A stretch of 64,000 nt of DNA from QANA01 sp963665505 (GTDB lineage Bacteria; Bacillota; Clostridia; Christensenellales; Christensenellaceae). The stretch spans positions 124,001 to 188,000 of the forward strand of contig OY762275.1 of assembly GCA_963665505.1 (NCBI GenBank), in the 5' to 3' direction. The translations under genes and the position numbers were made by a program. The notes under the pieces are model-generated. The model saw only the letters and a program-made list of their open reading frames with translations, was not told the DNA's origin and did no database searches. This document shows, piece after piece, positions 36,868 to 45,818 of the stretch; position 1 is the stretch's first letter, and each line of letters begins with the position of its first letter.

Positions 36868-39800
36868 TGTCCCCCACCTCTTTGAAGAATTCATCTTTGT
36901 TCAAACTTTTTGCCTGTACCGCACGGTTGGCCGGCAGTTCTTCGTCGCGCATACAGATCGCGGCATATTCGCAATACCGGCAAGGCAGCTGCCCGTTCGC
37001 TTCCAGGGGACGGATCGCCAGTTTCCCGCCGAAAATCTCTTCCGCCGCGCGGGTAATCAGGCGTTCCGTATAGCGGAATATCTCCCGCATTTCCCGGCGT
37101 GAAAAGACGTTGCCGGCGTTTCCCAGCGTTTCTTCCGCAGCGTTGATTGTGGCATTCATACTGGTGAGTTTCCCCGAAGAAGAAGCGTCCATCGCAACGG
37201 CGGCATCATAGGAAGCCAGGATGAATCCATTCATGCGAAACTTTCCCAGCCGTACGCTTTCTTCCTCCCCTTCCTCTATATAGGGCAGATCGATGGAAAA
37301 ATAGAAACCGCCGGCAGGCGTCACCGTCTGTTGCCGGGACCGGTATCGGCTTTCTGCCGCCATCAAATAGACAAGCAACTGCAGACCGACCCCATAAAAC
37401 ACATCGGTTAAACTGAAGTTCTTTTCCCCCGTTTTGTAATCCACAATGCGCAGAAACATCTCATCGCCATCCGGCTGTACGGCCTCGTCTATCCTGTCGA
37501 TGCGGCCCCGCAGCGTCAGCTTGCCAAACGAAGTGGGGATGCTGAGGATATCGCCGCCAAACCCCGCTTCTCCCGCGGCTATCCGCACATTCGTGCCGGA
37601 CAACTGCGCCCGTACGGCCCTGGCCGCAAATACCGCTTCTTCCCGCAGCCGTTTTTCCGTAAAACGGAAACGTTTCTCGGTAAAAATGCCTCTGTTATGT
37701 TCTTGCAGCAAGGTGTCTGCCACACGGTCCACAGCCGCCGTCAGTTCCGCGTCCGAAATCTCGGCCCAGTCTTTTCCCGCCCGGGCCAGATCGTCTGTGA
37801 ACCCGTCCATGATCTGATGGATATACGTACCGGCGCTGGCTGTGTCTTCCTCAAATGCCTGCACTTCCTTGGGCCGGAGTCCATGCTGGATAAAATGCCT
37901 GTAGGGACAGTTATAGTAGCTTTCTATACGCGAAACGCTGGCCCGCATGCCCTGGTACAGTTCCCGGGCGGCTGCCGGGCCGATATCCGCAGGCTCATTT
38001 TTGAATTCGAGGGGCGCCAATAGGCGGGTAAGGCGCTCCCTTTGCTGCGCGAGATAGGCGGCGGTAAGTGCGCCGGGGCGGGCATAGCCATCCATGCTGT
38101 CCCGCAGTTCTTCCGCCAATGCATCCATGGAAGCCGCGGCGGAGCGCAGCGGCACAAGTTCTTTTTCTTCTTCCAGCAGCGGAAAAAGCTTTTTCAGCCG
38201 GTCTACGATATAGGACGGCTGTCCATCCGTCCTGTTATACGAAATATACAGCCTCTGGGCCGCGGTAAAGGCTTTGCGGATATACGCCTTTTGGTCTGAA
38301 AATGACATTTTATCCGGAAAATTGGGCAGCGTTTCCCGCAAAGCCGCTATCTCATAGGCGGTGACGATGCCCGACGGGTCCACCGGCACGGGCAGCATGC
38401 CGTCATTGAGCCCCAATATGCATAAAACCTTTTTTTCGCCCAGAATGCTATGTGTGATATCGCCTACCAGTACTTCGTCTGTCGTGGGTGGCACAACGGA
38501 TATGTTTTTGGAAGTAAACCCGGCGGCCAGTACTTCGCGCAAAGCGCGGGGCGATATGTCGGGCAATATTTTCGCCGCTTCGAGCAGATCGCTCAGCGCC
38601 GGATAGACCTGTTCCAGGTATCTGGCTTCCGCATGGAACCCCGCTTTTTGCATGTCGGCCGCATCGATCTCCACCTTTTGCTCCGCATCGACCGTTTCCA
38701 AATGCGCCAGAAGCAGGTCGGGCAGGCTTTCTTCCTTTGCCCGCATTTGTATTTGCAGCACCGGGTCAAAGACGCGGGCCCGCAGTATATTCCATTCCTC
38801 CGGCGCCTGCTTTCTGTCTTTTTTAAACATATGCCCTTTTAGCCCGTATTCCGTTGCATAGCGGATCAGCAGATCAGCCTCTTGCCCGCTGCAGCAAAAA
38901 CCTGCTTTCAAATAGGAGAACACGTCATACAAACGCCAATTTTCCAGGATATGCAGCAGGGAAAGAATATGGGTCGCCAATGCGCTTTTGACCAGGGAAC
39001 GTTTGTTTTGCAGAAAAAACGGGATGCCCGCCTGGGAAAACACATCTTTTATCAGGGATGCATATTGTTCCGGCATCCCCGCAAGCACCCCGATATCCCG
39101 CATACGCAACCCGTCTTCACAGGTAAGCTCCAAAATGCGGGCAGCCGCCTGCTCGACTTCCGCGCGGCGGGAAGGGAGCGCTGCAAGCACGATGTCCGCA
39201 GGCCGTTCCCGATATTTCCGGTACGGATACGCATACATATTTTCCCATAGATGCGCAATCTCTCCCTCTTCCCGGGGCAGCGGGAGTATTTCCGTCTCTC
39301 CCTCGATGCCGCCTTGTTTAAGCAGCAGCAATAGGCGTTCCACGTTTTTCCATCGGCTTTCCAGTATCCCTGCCTGCCCGGCTTCCATCAACAACGTGGT
39401 AGCCCGGGCGGCAGCCGCCAGCGAAACGATCGTTTGCATACGGCTTTGGGGCAGTACGTCGAACCCATACAGGACGACCTCTTTTTGGGTAATATACGCC
39501 GTCGTATTAAAACGGGCAGCGCAAAACCGTTCCATCTCACGGGCATCAAAAAGCGTCCCCAGAGAAAGATGCCCCATCTCTTCATATATACAGGCAATGT
39601 CCTGCAATTTTTCCGCCGAACGCCCGCTTAAGTTCTTTGCCTGATCGCGAAGCGCCATATAAGAAATCCCTTCGCTTTTAAGAGCGGCGATCAACTCGGC
39701 TATTTTTTCGTGTAGTACGGCATCCTGCAGGTCCAGTACATGCAATTCTTTTTGTTTACGCATCATGGCCAGTTTGGCCAGCATGGCAAACCCGGAAGCA

Positions 39801-40048
39801 TCCAATGTCGCTAAAACCCGGCCGCCTGCAAGTGATGCCACGCGTTCGGTCAGTTTTTCGAAACTGACAACTTCGATATCCATAAAGCCCTTTACGGCGC
39901 AGCGGCGCATGATTTCGGATTCCACAAGAAAGCTGGCCTGTGCCGGCACCAGGATGAGCATCTCTTTTTCCTCGGCCAGTGCCGTACGCGCCAGCGCGTA
40001 CAACTTTTCCGACAAAACTTTCTCGCTTTCCGAACAGAGTATTTTCAT
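36860..40048 (-). CDS. addB: AddB/RexB-type helicase-nuclease subunit without Walker A
   Basis: Partner of AddA, 1062 residues. The C-terminal nuclease contains VDYKTGEKNFSL. The Fe-S-type cysteines are present, one in YNCPYRHFIQ (near 712) and three in CRYCEYAAIC (near 1021). The N-terminus starts MKILCSESEKVLSEKLYALA, and the helicase-like LVPAQASFLVESEI follows. The GxxGSGKT nucleotide loop found at this place in Bacillus AddB is absent, as reported for RexB-like proteins. It overlaps addA by 8 nt. A TATAAT box is 40-50 nt upstream. It is thought to recognise Chi and cut the 5' strand; that role here is by family. Confidence 0.93.
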   Translation of the reverse strand: MKILCSESEKVLSEKLYALARTALAEEKEMLILVPAQASFLVESEIMRRCAVKGFMDIEVVSFEKLTERVASLAGGRVLATLDASGFAMLAKLAMMRKQKELHVLDLQDAVLHEKIAELIAALKSEGISYMALRDQAKNLSGRSAEKLQDIACIYEEMGHLSLGTLFDAREMERFCAARFNTTAYITQKEVVLYGFDVLPQSRMQTIVSLAAAARATTLLMEAGQAGILESRWKNVERLLLLLKQGGIEGETEILPLPREEGEIAHLWENMYAYPYRKYRERPADIVLAALPSRRAEVEQAAARILELTCEDGLRMRDIGVLAGMPEQYASLIKDVFSQAGIPFFLQNKRSLVKSALATHILSLLHILENWRLYDVFSYLKAGFCCSGQEADLLIRYATEYGLKGHMFKKDRKQAPEEWNILRARVFDPVLQIQMRAKEESLPDLLLAHLETVDAEQKVEIDAADMQKAGFHAEARYLEQVYPALSDLLEAAKILPDISPRALREVLAAGFTSKNISVVPPTTDEVLVGDITHSILGEKKVLCILGLNDGMLPVPVDPSGIVTAYEIAALRETLPNFPDKMSFSDQKAYIRKAFTAAQRLYISYNRTDGQPSYIVDRLKKLFPLLEEEKELVPLRSAAASMDALAEELRDSMDGYARPGALTAAYLAQQRERLTRLLAPLEFKNEPADIGPAAARELYQGMRASVSRIESYYNCPYRHFIQHGLRPKEVQAFEEDTASAGTYIHQIMDGFTDDLARAGKDWAEISDAELTAAVDRVADTLLQEHNRGIFTEKRFRFTEKRLREEAVFAARAVRAQLSGTNVRIAAGEAGFGGDILSIPTSFGKLTLRGRIDRIDEAVQPDGDEMFLRIVDYKTGEKNFSLTDVFYGVGLQLLVYLMAAESRYRSRQQTVTPAGGFYFSIDLPYIEEGEEESVRLGKFRMNGFILASYDAAVAMDASSSGKLTSMNATINAAEETLGNAGNVFSRREMREIFRYTERLITRAAEEIFGGKLAIRPLEANGQLPCRYCEYAAICMRDEELPANRAVQAKSLNKDEFFKEVGDNG

Positions 40049-40149
40049 AAGGCTTCTCCCGCGTTTGTTTGGTTACTGCAACATAATAATTATACTACAC
40101 TGCCCGTACCGAAAAAAGGACTCCTGCACGGCATATGGCACAATGTACG

Positions 40150-40200
40150 AAAAAAGCGCAACAAAAAAAGCCGCGCGGCGGCTTTTTTTGTTGCGCTTTT
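40150..40200. terminator. Bidirectional terminator between addB operon and the small gene
   Basis: Perfect inverted repeat with about 21-bp arms: AAAGCGCAAC followed by seven A and GCCG on one side, and the exact complement on the other, ending in TTTT. The loop is about 5 nt of GC. It overlaps the stop region of the 77-residue gene and acts for that minus-strand gene. Confidence 0.85.
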
Positions 40201-40432
40201 ACTTTCTGATCAGATAGTTGAGCAGAAGACCCATGTCTTCCGGTTCGGATACGATGATCTCAACTTCATCTATCGTTGCATCTTTAAACATCTGTGTCAA
40301 TGCAATGTACTGGCTCAATTTGGACTTCAGGTTGAGCCTGTCGCCTTCCGACGTTACAAGCTCTACCCTGCCTTTACACTTTGACAACACATCAAAAAAC
40401 TTCTTAGGCTCAGTGATATTCTTAATTTTCAT
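40199..40432 (-). CDS. Conserved-looking small protein, unknown function
   Basis: 77 residues, with a good start context: ATG at 40432 is preceded by AAGGGGG. The sequence MKIKNITEPKKFFDVLSKCKG, then RVELVTSEGDRLNLKSKLSQY and EIIVSEPEDMGLLLNYLIRK, alternates strands and helices in an HPr-like or STAS-like way, but I do not recognise a family with certainty. It has its own terminator and is separated by about 145 nt from the pseudouridine synthase gene upstream, so it is probably monocistronic. Codon pattern looks coding. Confidence 0.75.
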   Translation of the reverse strand: MKIKNITEPKKFFDVLSKCKGRVELVTSEGDRLNLKSKLSQYIALTQMFKDATIDEVEIIVSEPEDMGLLLNYLIRK

Positions 40433-40578
40433 GCAAAATCCCCCTTGTAATTTATTATATTGGAGTTTATAAAGAACCTTTTTTTCATCTGTAAAAGAGC
40501 ATTCCTTCTTTATTTACTATATCATATATTACATTATTTTCAAATGTTTTATCACGAAAATCCACGAATATTCCTTCT

Positions 40579-41253
40579 TTAGATTGGTTTTCGGCCTTCG
40601 CCTAAATCAAACGCGGCAAATGCGCCTGTGGCCGGCAATGCAGTGAATTCCATATATGCCTTGGTCGTAGGGTGTGTCAGGCCTATTTTATAGGCATACA
40701 GCGCCAGGCCGCCGGTCTCCTTCCCGCCGTATTTGACATCCCCGACCAAGGGCAGGCCCCGCGCCGCAAATTGCACCCGTATCTGGTGGGAACGCCCCGT
40801 CAATAACGCTATCTCTACCAACGAGCAACCGTTCTTTTTTTGCAATACCCGGTAGGATAGTTCCGCATATTTCGCCCCGGGCGTATCTGCGGGCACTGCC
40901 CTAGACAGATTGGCATCCATATCTTTTAAGAGATGATCCCGCATCGTGCCGCCGGGAACATCTCCGTGTACTACGGCCAGATAGCCCTTTTTGAACCGTC
41001 CCTCCCGAATATCTTCGGAAAGCCGCCTGGCCGCCTTGGATGTCCGCGCGAAAGCCATAAGCCCCGCGGCCGGCCGGTCCAGTCGGTGCAGCAATCCTAT
41101 GTATACCGCGCCCGGCTTATGATATTTGACCCGAACGTACTCTTTCACCATGGAAAGCATATCCATATCCCCCGAGCTGTCCGCCTGCGAAGGGACACCG
41201 GCCGGTTTTTTTGCGACCAGGATATGATTGTCTTCATATACTACTTCTATCAC
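40579..41253 (-). CDS. RluA-family pseudouridine synthase
   Basis: Short RNA pseudouridine synthase, 224 residues, acting on rRNA or tRNA. The catalytic motif is intact (LLHRLDRPAAGLMAFART, with the Asp of HRLD), and the later GRSHQIRVQFAARGLPLVGDVKYGG block is normal. There is no N-terminal S4 domain. GTG at 41253 overlaps the stop codon of the methyltransferase gene by 4 nt (GTGA) and has GAGGTGG upstream, so it is translationally coupled. The much longer frame to 41799 would run through the methyltransferase gene and is discarded. The modified position is not predictable. Confidence 0.9.
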   Translation of the reverse strand: MIEVVYEDNHILVAKKPAGVPSQADSSGDMDMLSMVKEYVRVKYHKPGAVYIGLLHRLDRPAAGLMAFARTSKAARRLSEDIREGRFKKGYLAVVHGDVPGGTMRDHLLKDMDANLSRAVPADTPGAKYAELSYRVLQKKNGCSLVEIALLTGRSHQIRVQFAARGLPLVGDVKYGGKETGGLALYAYKIGLTHPTTKAYMEFTALPATGAFAAFDLGEGRKPI

Positions 41254-42101
41254 GCTTTCCACCTCGCGGTCGTACCGCAGGGCAGATACAGCGCGCTGTT
41301 CCGGATCGGCAAGACCAGGGTGTCCGCCTCCACGCTGCCGCCAAAACGGCTTTTTATGTAGATATGCAGCAGGTTCGCGGTAACAACAGCGCTGAACCCC
41401 GTCGTATACGAATTGATGATAAAAAACCGGGGCTTTTCGCAAAGGATCTTTGCACAGGCGGCGACCAGCTCGTCCAGCGTGTCTTCCATTCGCCAGACTT
41501 CTCCGCCGGAACCGCGTCCATAACTCGGCGGGTCCATAATGACCCCGGCATACCGCCGGCCCCGCCTCTCTTCCCGCCGGACAAACTTCAGGCAATCGTC
41601 CACGATATACCGGATAGGCCTGTCCCCCAGCCCGGATAACCCCGCATTCTCTTTCGCCCAGGAAACCATGCTCCTGGCCGCATCCACATGCGTCACGCTG
41701 GCGCCGGCCGCAGCAGCAGCCAGCGTCGCACCGCCCGTATAGGCAAAGAGATTCAGCATCTCTTCCCCCGGCCGGATAGTATCCATGATGAATCGCCAAT
41801 TAAAGGATTGTTCGGGGAACAGGCCCGTATGCTTGAACCCGGTCGGGTGCACATAAAACCGAAGAGGCCCGAAGCCCACCTGCCACCGCTGGGGAAGAGT
41901 CCGTCTGAATTCCCAACTGCCCCCGCCGCTTTTGCTCCTGTGATAGAGCGCATCCGCCTTTGCCCAATACTCGGGCATCTGTTTGCGCCAGATGGCCTGC
42001 GGATCTGGGCGGGCCAAAAGATAGCCGGCCCAGTTCTCCAGTTTCATACCTTCGCCCACATCCAATACGGCATAATCCTGCATACCCTCTGCGATAAACA
42101 T
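41250..42101 (-). CDS. Class I SAM-dependent RNA methyltransferase (RlmI-like)
   Basis: 283 residues. The SAM-binding motif is LNLFAYTGGATLAAAAAGASVTHVDAA, and IMDPPSYGRG is the catalytic DPPxxG block of the RlmI/RlmL-type m5C or m2G rRNA methyltransferases. A region before it (GFKHTGLFPEQSFNWRFI) is characteristic of that group. No PUA domain precedes it, so it is a shortened form. ATG at 42101 follows AGAGG. It overlaps the pseudouridine synthase by 4 nt, making a two-gene RNA-modification operon. Target base is uncertain. Confidence 0.85.
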   Translation of the reverse strand: MFIAEGMQDYAVLDVGEGMKLENWAGYLLARPDPQAIWRKQMPEYWAKADALYHRSKSGGGSWEFRRTLPQRWQVGFGPLRFYVHPTGFKHTGLFPEQSFNWRFIMDTIRPGEEMLNLFAYTGGATLAAAAAGASVTHVDAARSMVSWAKENAGLSGLGDRPIRYIVDDCLKFVRREERRGRRYAGVIMDPPSYGRGSGGEVWRMEDTLDELVAACAKILCEKPRFFIINSYTTGFSAVVTANLLHIYIKSRFGGSVEADTLVLPIRNSALYLPCGTTARWKA

Positions 42102-42245
42102 AAATCCTCTTTCCACCTGTCTGGCACCATTTTATTTATTTTAGCATACTTCATACACCTTTAAAACATTTTGGACTTTTTTATGATATAATGTAGGCTG
42201 ACATTCTCATTAAAAAAAGAGTGGAAACTATACAGGAGATTTTTT

Positions 42246-43103
42246 ATGTTTGAAATAAAAGTATCGGGAAAGCTGAACTTATATTTGGACATCCTCAGTA
42301 CCCGAGCGGACGGCTACCACGAAATCGACACGATCATGCAATCTATTGACATATATGATACCCTGCGCATCACCCTCGCGGAAGAAAACACTGTTTTCTG
42401 TCCCCAGATCAACCAGGAAAAGAATACGGCCTATCGGGCGGCCAAATTGTTTTTCGAACGGACCGGCATCAAGGGCGGCGTACATGTGGATATCCAAAAA
42501 GGAATCCCCCTGAAAGCCGGGATGGGCGGCAGCAGTTCGGACGCAGCCGGTCTGTTGGTAGCACTCAATCGCATATATGGAGAACCGTTCGATAAAGAAG
42601 CGCTTATCGGTATTGCCAAGGAAATTGGCGCCGATGTCCCCTTCCTGCTGTTCGGCGGATGTATGCGCTGCCGTGGCATAGGCGAAAAATTGCAGACGGT
42701 TCCCAACAATCTGGATCCGTATTATTTGATCCTGCGGCCGGACGGCGGCGTAGATGCGGGAACGGCCTATCAAAGATACGATGGCTGCGGCGGTAAAAAC
42801 GGCAATCTTCCCTTATTCTTGGAAGGATTGGAGAAAGGCGATGTCGGCCTTTTCAAAACCAGCACGGCGAACTCTCTGGAAAAGGCCTGTATCGCCCTGT
42901 GCCCACCGATCGATCATGCGCTCCGGTATCTGCATGAAAAGGCAAAGATCGCGTTTATGACGGGCAGCGGCAGCGCATGTGTTGGGGTCTTTCAGGACCG
43001 CAGCGCGGCAGAAGACGCATTGTCCGGCGCCGCCGGATTTTCCAATTTTTCAAAAATCGCGACGAATACCAGAAGCTCGGTCATTTTTTCCCAAGGATTT
43101 TGA
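42246..43103 (+). CDS. ispE: 4-diphosphocytidyl-2-C-methyl-D-erythritol kinase
   Basis: GHMP kinase of the MEP isoprenoid pathway, 285 residues. KLNLYLDILSTRADGYHEIDTIMQSID is the N-terminal signature, the ATP loop is GIPLKAGMGGSSSDAAGLLVALN (about 85-107), and the C-terminal GSGSACVGVF is present. AGGAG lies 9 nt before ATG at 42246, and TATAAT is at 42186-42191. It is divergent from the methyltransferase operon and has its own terminator. It shows that this organism makes isoprenoids by the MEP route. Confidence 0.96.
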   Translation: MFEIKVSGKLNLYLDILSTRADGYHEIDTIMQSIDIYDTLRITLAEENTVFCPQINQEKNTAYRAAKLFFERTGIKGGVHVDIQKGIPLKAGMGGSSSDAAGLLVALNRIYGEPFDKEALIGIAKEIGADVPFLLFGGCMRCRGIGEKLQTVPNNLDPYYLILRPDGGVDAGTAYQRYDGCGGKNGNLPLFLEGLEKGDVGLFKTSTANSLEKACIALCPPIDHALRYLHEKAKIAFMTGSGSACVGVFQDRSAAEDALSGAAGFSNFSKIATNTRSSVIFSQGF

Positions 43104-43108
43104 AAAAA

Positions 43109-43158
43109 AGGAGATAAAAAAAGGCAAAGCTTTCTTGCCCTTTTTTTTATCTCCTTTT
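43109..43158 (+). terminator. Terminator after ispE
   Basis: GGAGATAAAAAAAGGCAA pairs with TTGCC followed by eight T and ATCTCC, a long stem with a short loop. It can also work for the convergent hydrolase gene. Confidence 0.85.
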
Positions 43159-43164
43159 AGTGAT

Positions 43165-43851
43165 TCACACAACCGCCAGCGCAGCCGCCACCGTCTGTGA
43201 AATCAGGCCGTACCCCGCATCGTTTGGATGAATTCCGTCTATACAGATATATTTGCGGAAATCCCCCTTGGCCAAAAATTCTCCCCGCACGTTGATAAGA
43301 ATCGCATCGCAGGCCTGTGCGACCGTTTGTACGGCGATCGAATACATCTCATGCCACCAATAAATGCGGTCCACACACCCAAGCCAGCGCAGCACTTTGT
43401 CGCCCATTTCTCTGTTCCCTTTGGTGAACGACCTGAAATAAGCTTGGGCATCGATCGGCGGCAGATTGATGAAAAACAGTTTTTTGCCCGCTTGTTTGAC
43501 CTTTGCCGCCATCTTGCAGAGCGTATCGCAAAATTCCTTTACGGGTGTGAAAGGAAAATGCGGCGCTTCCGGGGTGGCGGCGACTTCGGCCCAGTCGTAA
43601 TCGCAATCATTGCCCCCGAATTCTACCAGAACGGCCTCGGAAGAAGATAGCCCGATCTTTTTTTTCAGGGCTTCCCACCCCCAGTGTACGGTCGCGCCAA
43701 AGCGCGAATAGTTCTCGATCTTCAGGTCCTGCTTTTTCGCCAGTGTCTGTACGTAGCTATGTTCGCTGTAGGCATACCGCTGTTTCTCGGGATCGAATAT
43801 CACACCGCGGGAAAGCGAATCTCCCACTACCATAAGTTTTTTGATCGCCAT
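43165..43851 (-). CDS. SGNH/GDSL-family hydrolase
   Basis: 228-residue hydrolase, probably an esterase or acetyl-hydrolase. Block I is VVGDSLSRGV (catalytic Ser), block III is EFGGNDCDYDW and block V is DGIHPNDAGYGL, carrying the Asp and His. No signal peptide is visible, so it appears cytoplasmic. The start ATG at 43851 has weak upstream GAGG. The order of blocks and the length are normal. The substrate (sugar ester, lipid or deacylation target) is unknown. Confidence 0.88.
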   Translation of the reverse strand: MAIKKLMVVGDSLSRGVIFDPEKQRYAYSEHSYVQTLAKKQDLKIENYSRFGATVHWGWEALKKKIGLSSSEAVLVEFGGNDCDYDWAEVAATPEAPHFPFTPVKEFCDTLCKMAAKVKQAGKKLFFINLPPIDAQAYFRSFTKGNREMGDKVLRWLGCVDRIYWWHEMYSIAVQTVAQACDAILINVRGEFLAKGDFRKYICIDGIHPNDAGYGLISQTVAAALAVV

Positions 43852-43942
43852 GTTTTTGCGCCTCTATGGATTTATTATTTATTCTCAGTGTAACATTCGC
43901 CTGCGCAAGCAACAATAGATACGCCCTATTTGTAACATTGAA

Positions 43943-43971
43943 TTTACAAAAGGCAGGAATAATGATACACT
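43943..43971 (+). promoter_or_regulatory. Promoter of the solute-binding-like gene
   Basis: TTTACA (43943-43948), 17 nt, TACACT (43966-43971), about 20 nt before the start codon. Confidence 0.65.
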
Positions 43972-43991
43972 AAGCCTGTTTGGAGGATAGC

Positions 43992-44843
43992 GTGATCCGT
44001 TTTAAAAATTACAGGCAAAAGCCTAAATTTCAGTGGAAAAAATATTTGAATCAAACCACCTACAAATATGCCGCCATTTCGCTGGCCGTGGTTGTTTCTT
44101 GCATATTTCTCATCCTGCTTTTCCAAAACAAAAAGGGAGCGGCCAAAACTACCGCGCTATATACTGCCAGAGAGATCATTATTGGAGTGTCTGCTCCCTC
44201 CGCTTTTGCTTCCGCAGATGAATCGGGAGAGATCATTGGTTTTGAACGCGATGTGGCCGGAACCGTTTTTTCCTTTGTATACCCCGACCAGCAGATCACT
44301 TTCGTGGAAATCGAGAACCAGGAAGCCTCTTACCTGTTAAAAATCGGGGAGATCGATGCGGCTATCGGCATGTATACAGAAGGCGTCCTGAAAACACAGG
44401 GGCTCACACTTACCGGATCGTATTTCAACGATACGCTCTACGCCTATGTTTCTCCCGAAAACGCCACGGCTATTCTCTTTTCTCTGAATAATAAAACACT
44501 CCGGGCAATGACGTCCGAAGTAAAAAAAAGCACGGTCGTCTCGTATCTTTCCGACCAGGGGGTCGATGCGACAGTCGCGGTCTGTACTTCTTATCCGGAC
44601 GGCATTCAGGATGTGCTTTCCGGTAATGCCGCCGCGCTCATCACTTCCCGTTATAAAATGATAGGGTACGACGAGCTTTCCCTGCTGAATGACCCGTTGG
44701 GCAGCGTCTCCTACCATATCCTTTTTTGGAAAACAAATACAGACGCGGCGGCGCTCATAACCGATGCGTTAACCACGCTGCGCTCCGACGGCTTGCTGGC
44801 CCAGCTGATGGAAAAATGGGAAATAGAAGAATATGACGATTGA
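43992..44843 (+). CDS. Membrane-anchored solute-binding-like protein (SBP family 3 type)
   Basis: About 283 residues. After a basic N-terminus there is one membrane helix (about 25-44, AAISLAVVVSCIFLILLF), and the rest is an extracellular substrate-binding fold: IIIGVSAPSAFASADESGEIIGFERDVAGTVF, IGEIDAAIGM and LRSDGLLAQLMEKW are typical of amino-acid-binding proteins. GTG at 43992 is chosen because GGAGG lies 6 nt upstream; a TTG at 43980 is possible. There is no lipobox and no permease or ATPase neighbour, so it may be a sensor-like orphan. It is convergent with the degenerate pseudouridine synthase gene, 9 nt away. Confidence 0.78.
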   Translation: MIRFKNYRQKPKFQWKKYLNQTTYKYAAISLAVVVSCIFLILLFQNKKGAAKTTALYTAREIIIGVSAPSAFASADESGEIIGFERDVAGTVFSFVYPDQQITFVEIENQEASYLLKIGEIDAAIGMYTEGVLKTQGLTLTGSYFNDTLYAYVSPENATAILFSLNNKTLRAMTSEVKKSTVVSYLSDQGVDATVAVCTSYPDGIQDVLSGNAAALITSRYKMIGYDELSLLNDPLGSVSYHILFWKTNTDAAALITDALTTLRSDGLLAQLMEKWEIEEYDD

Positions 44844-44852
44844 ACGGGATTC

Positions 44853-45764
44853 TTAGGCGGGGATCCCCACCTTTGGCAGTCGGACAGTTTCCGTTTGTAT
44901 CTTGGTTCCGTTCAGATAATCCAGATTATTTTTACGGCCCGTTTCAAGGATGATCTTATGCGCCCATACGGCCGGTTGCCTGAGGGCGTATTTTTTATTG
45001 ATCTTGGCGGAACCATAGCGTATATCTCCCAGTACGGGCAGTCCTGCCGCCGCCAGCTGTGCACAGATACAGTTGCGGAAGTTCGTAACCAACTCTATCT
45101 CCAGTTCGCATAGATCCTCCGTGCCGTTTCCCCGAACATATTTCAATGCATGTGGCCGCGCGCCTTTTATATAGGCATCCAAGACCTTTGTCTTCCCTTT
45201 CCCATTATCTAGGATAAACTGTTTGAGCAGATCGGCCTGTTTGGGTGTGCCCGAAACAATCACTTTAAAAAAGCGCTTCACACGCCGTTCCTGCAGTGCA
45301 TGCAACATATTTTCAAATGCCGCCTGGCTTTTCGCGACGATCACCAGTCCGCCGATTTGTTTGGGTATCGTATAACAGATATATGGGACGCATAAAGTAT
45401 CCATATTATATTCGTCCGCCTTTTTCATGTAAGCCACAGCGATGGAGTACAGTGTGGGCACGGACGTCTGTTCTTTCATGATGCAGGCGATCCCCGCGGG
45501 TTTATTGAAAACAAGGAACTCCCCCTCTTCAAAGACCACATCGGCAACCGCAAGATAATCCTCCATGGTTTTATCCGTGTTTATAAAAACCATATGGCCT
45601 TTGCGCAATACGGAATCCGCCTGCAGGCACCTGAAACCTTCCTTTATTTTCCCGGTTTCCAGCAAGCCAATAATTTCTGCCCTGGGCATGCCGTAAACAA
45701 CATCGGCGATGCCATCCACCGCGTTTATCCCATTCTGCCCCCAAGGTACGGTGAATTTAATCAT
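44853..45764 (-). CDS. Degenerate RluA-like protein, probably not a pseudouridine synthase
   Basis: 303 residues with the RluA fold recognisable throughout: DVVFEEGEFLVFNKPAGIACI, GLVIVAKSQAAFENMLHALQERRVKRFFKVIVSG and AQLAAAGLPVLGDIRYGS. The catalytic motif, normally HRLD-x-x-T-x-GL, reads YTIPKQIGGL, so the Asp is replaced by Pro134 and the Arg is lost. The later R-x-H-Q-I-R block reads NFRNCICAQLA. The fold is kept while the active site is lost, so a binding role is likely. It lies 54 nt downstream of dnaB on the same strand. It could be a recent pseudo-enzyme, but the frame is intact. Confidence 0.85.
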   Translation of the reverse strand: MIKFTVPWGQNGINAVDGIADVVYGMPRAEIIGLLETGKIKEGFRCLQADSVLRKGHMVFINTDKTMEDYLAVADVVFEEGEFLVFNKPAGIACIMKEQTSVPTLYSIAVAYMKKADEYNMDTLCVPYICYTIPKQIGGLVIVAKSQAAFENMLHALQERRVKRFFKVIVSGTPKQADLLKQFILDNGKGKTKVLDAYIKGARPHALKYVRGNGTEDLCELEIELVTNFRNCICAQLAAAGLPVLGDIRYGSAKINKKYALRQPAVWAHKIILETGRKNNLDYLNGTKIQTETVRLPKVGIPA

Positions 45765-45818
45765 CTCTGCAAATCCCCTTCCCCGGCAACCGAAATATTT
45801 CTAACATATCCTTGAAAC

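Noticed and set aside
41254..41799. N-terminal extension of the pseudouridine synthase frame through the methyltransferase gene
   Set aside because: The methyltransferase on the same strand has its own motifs and stop; the GTG at 41253 with a ribosome site is the better start.
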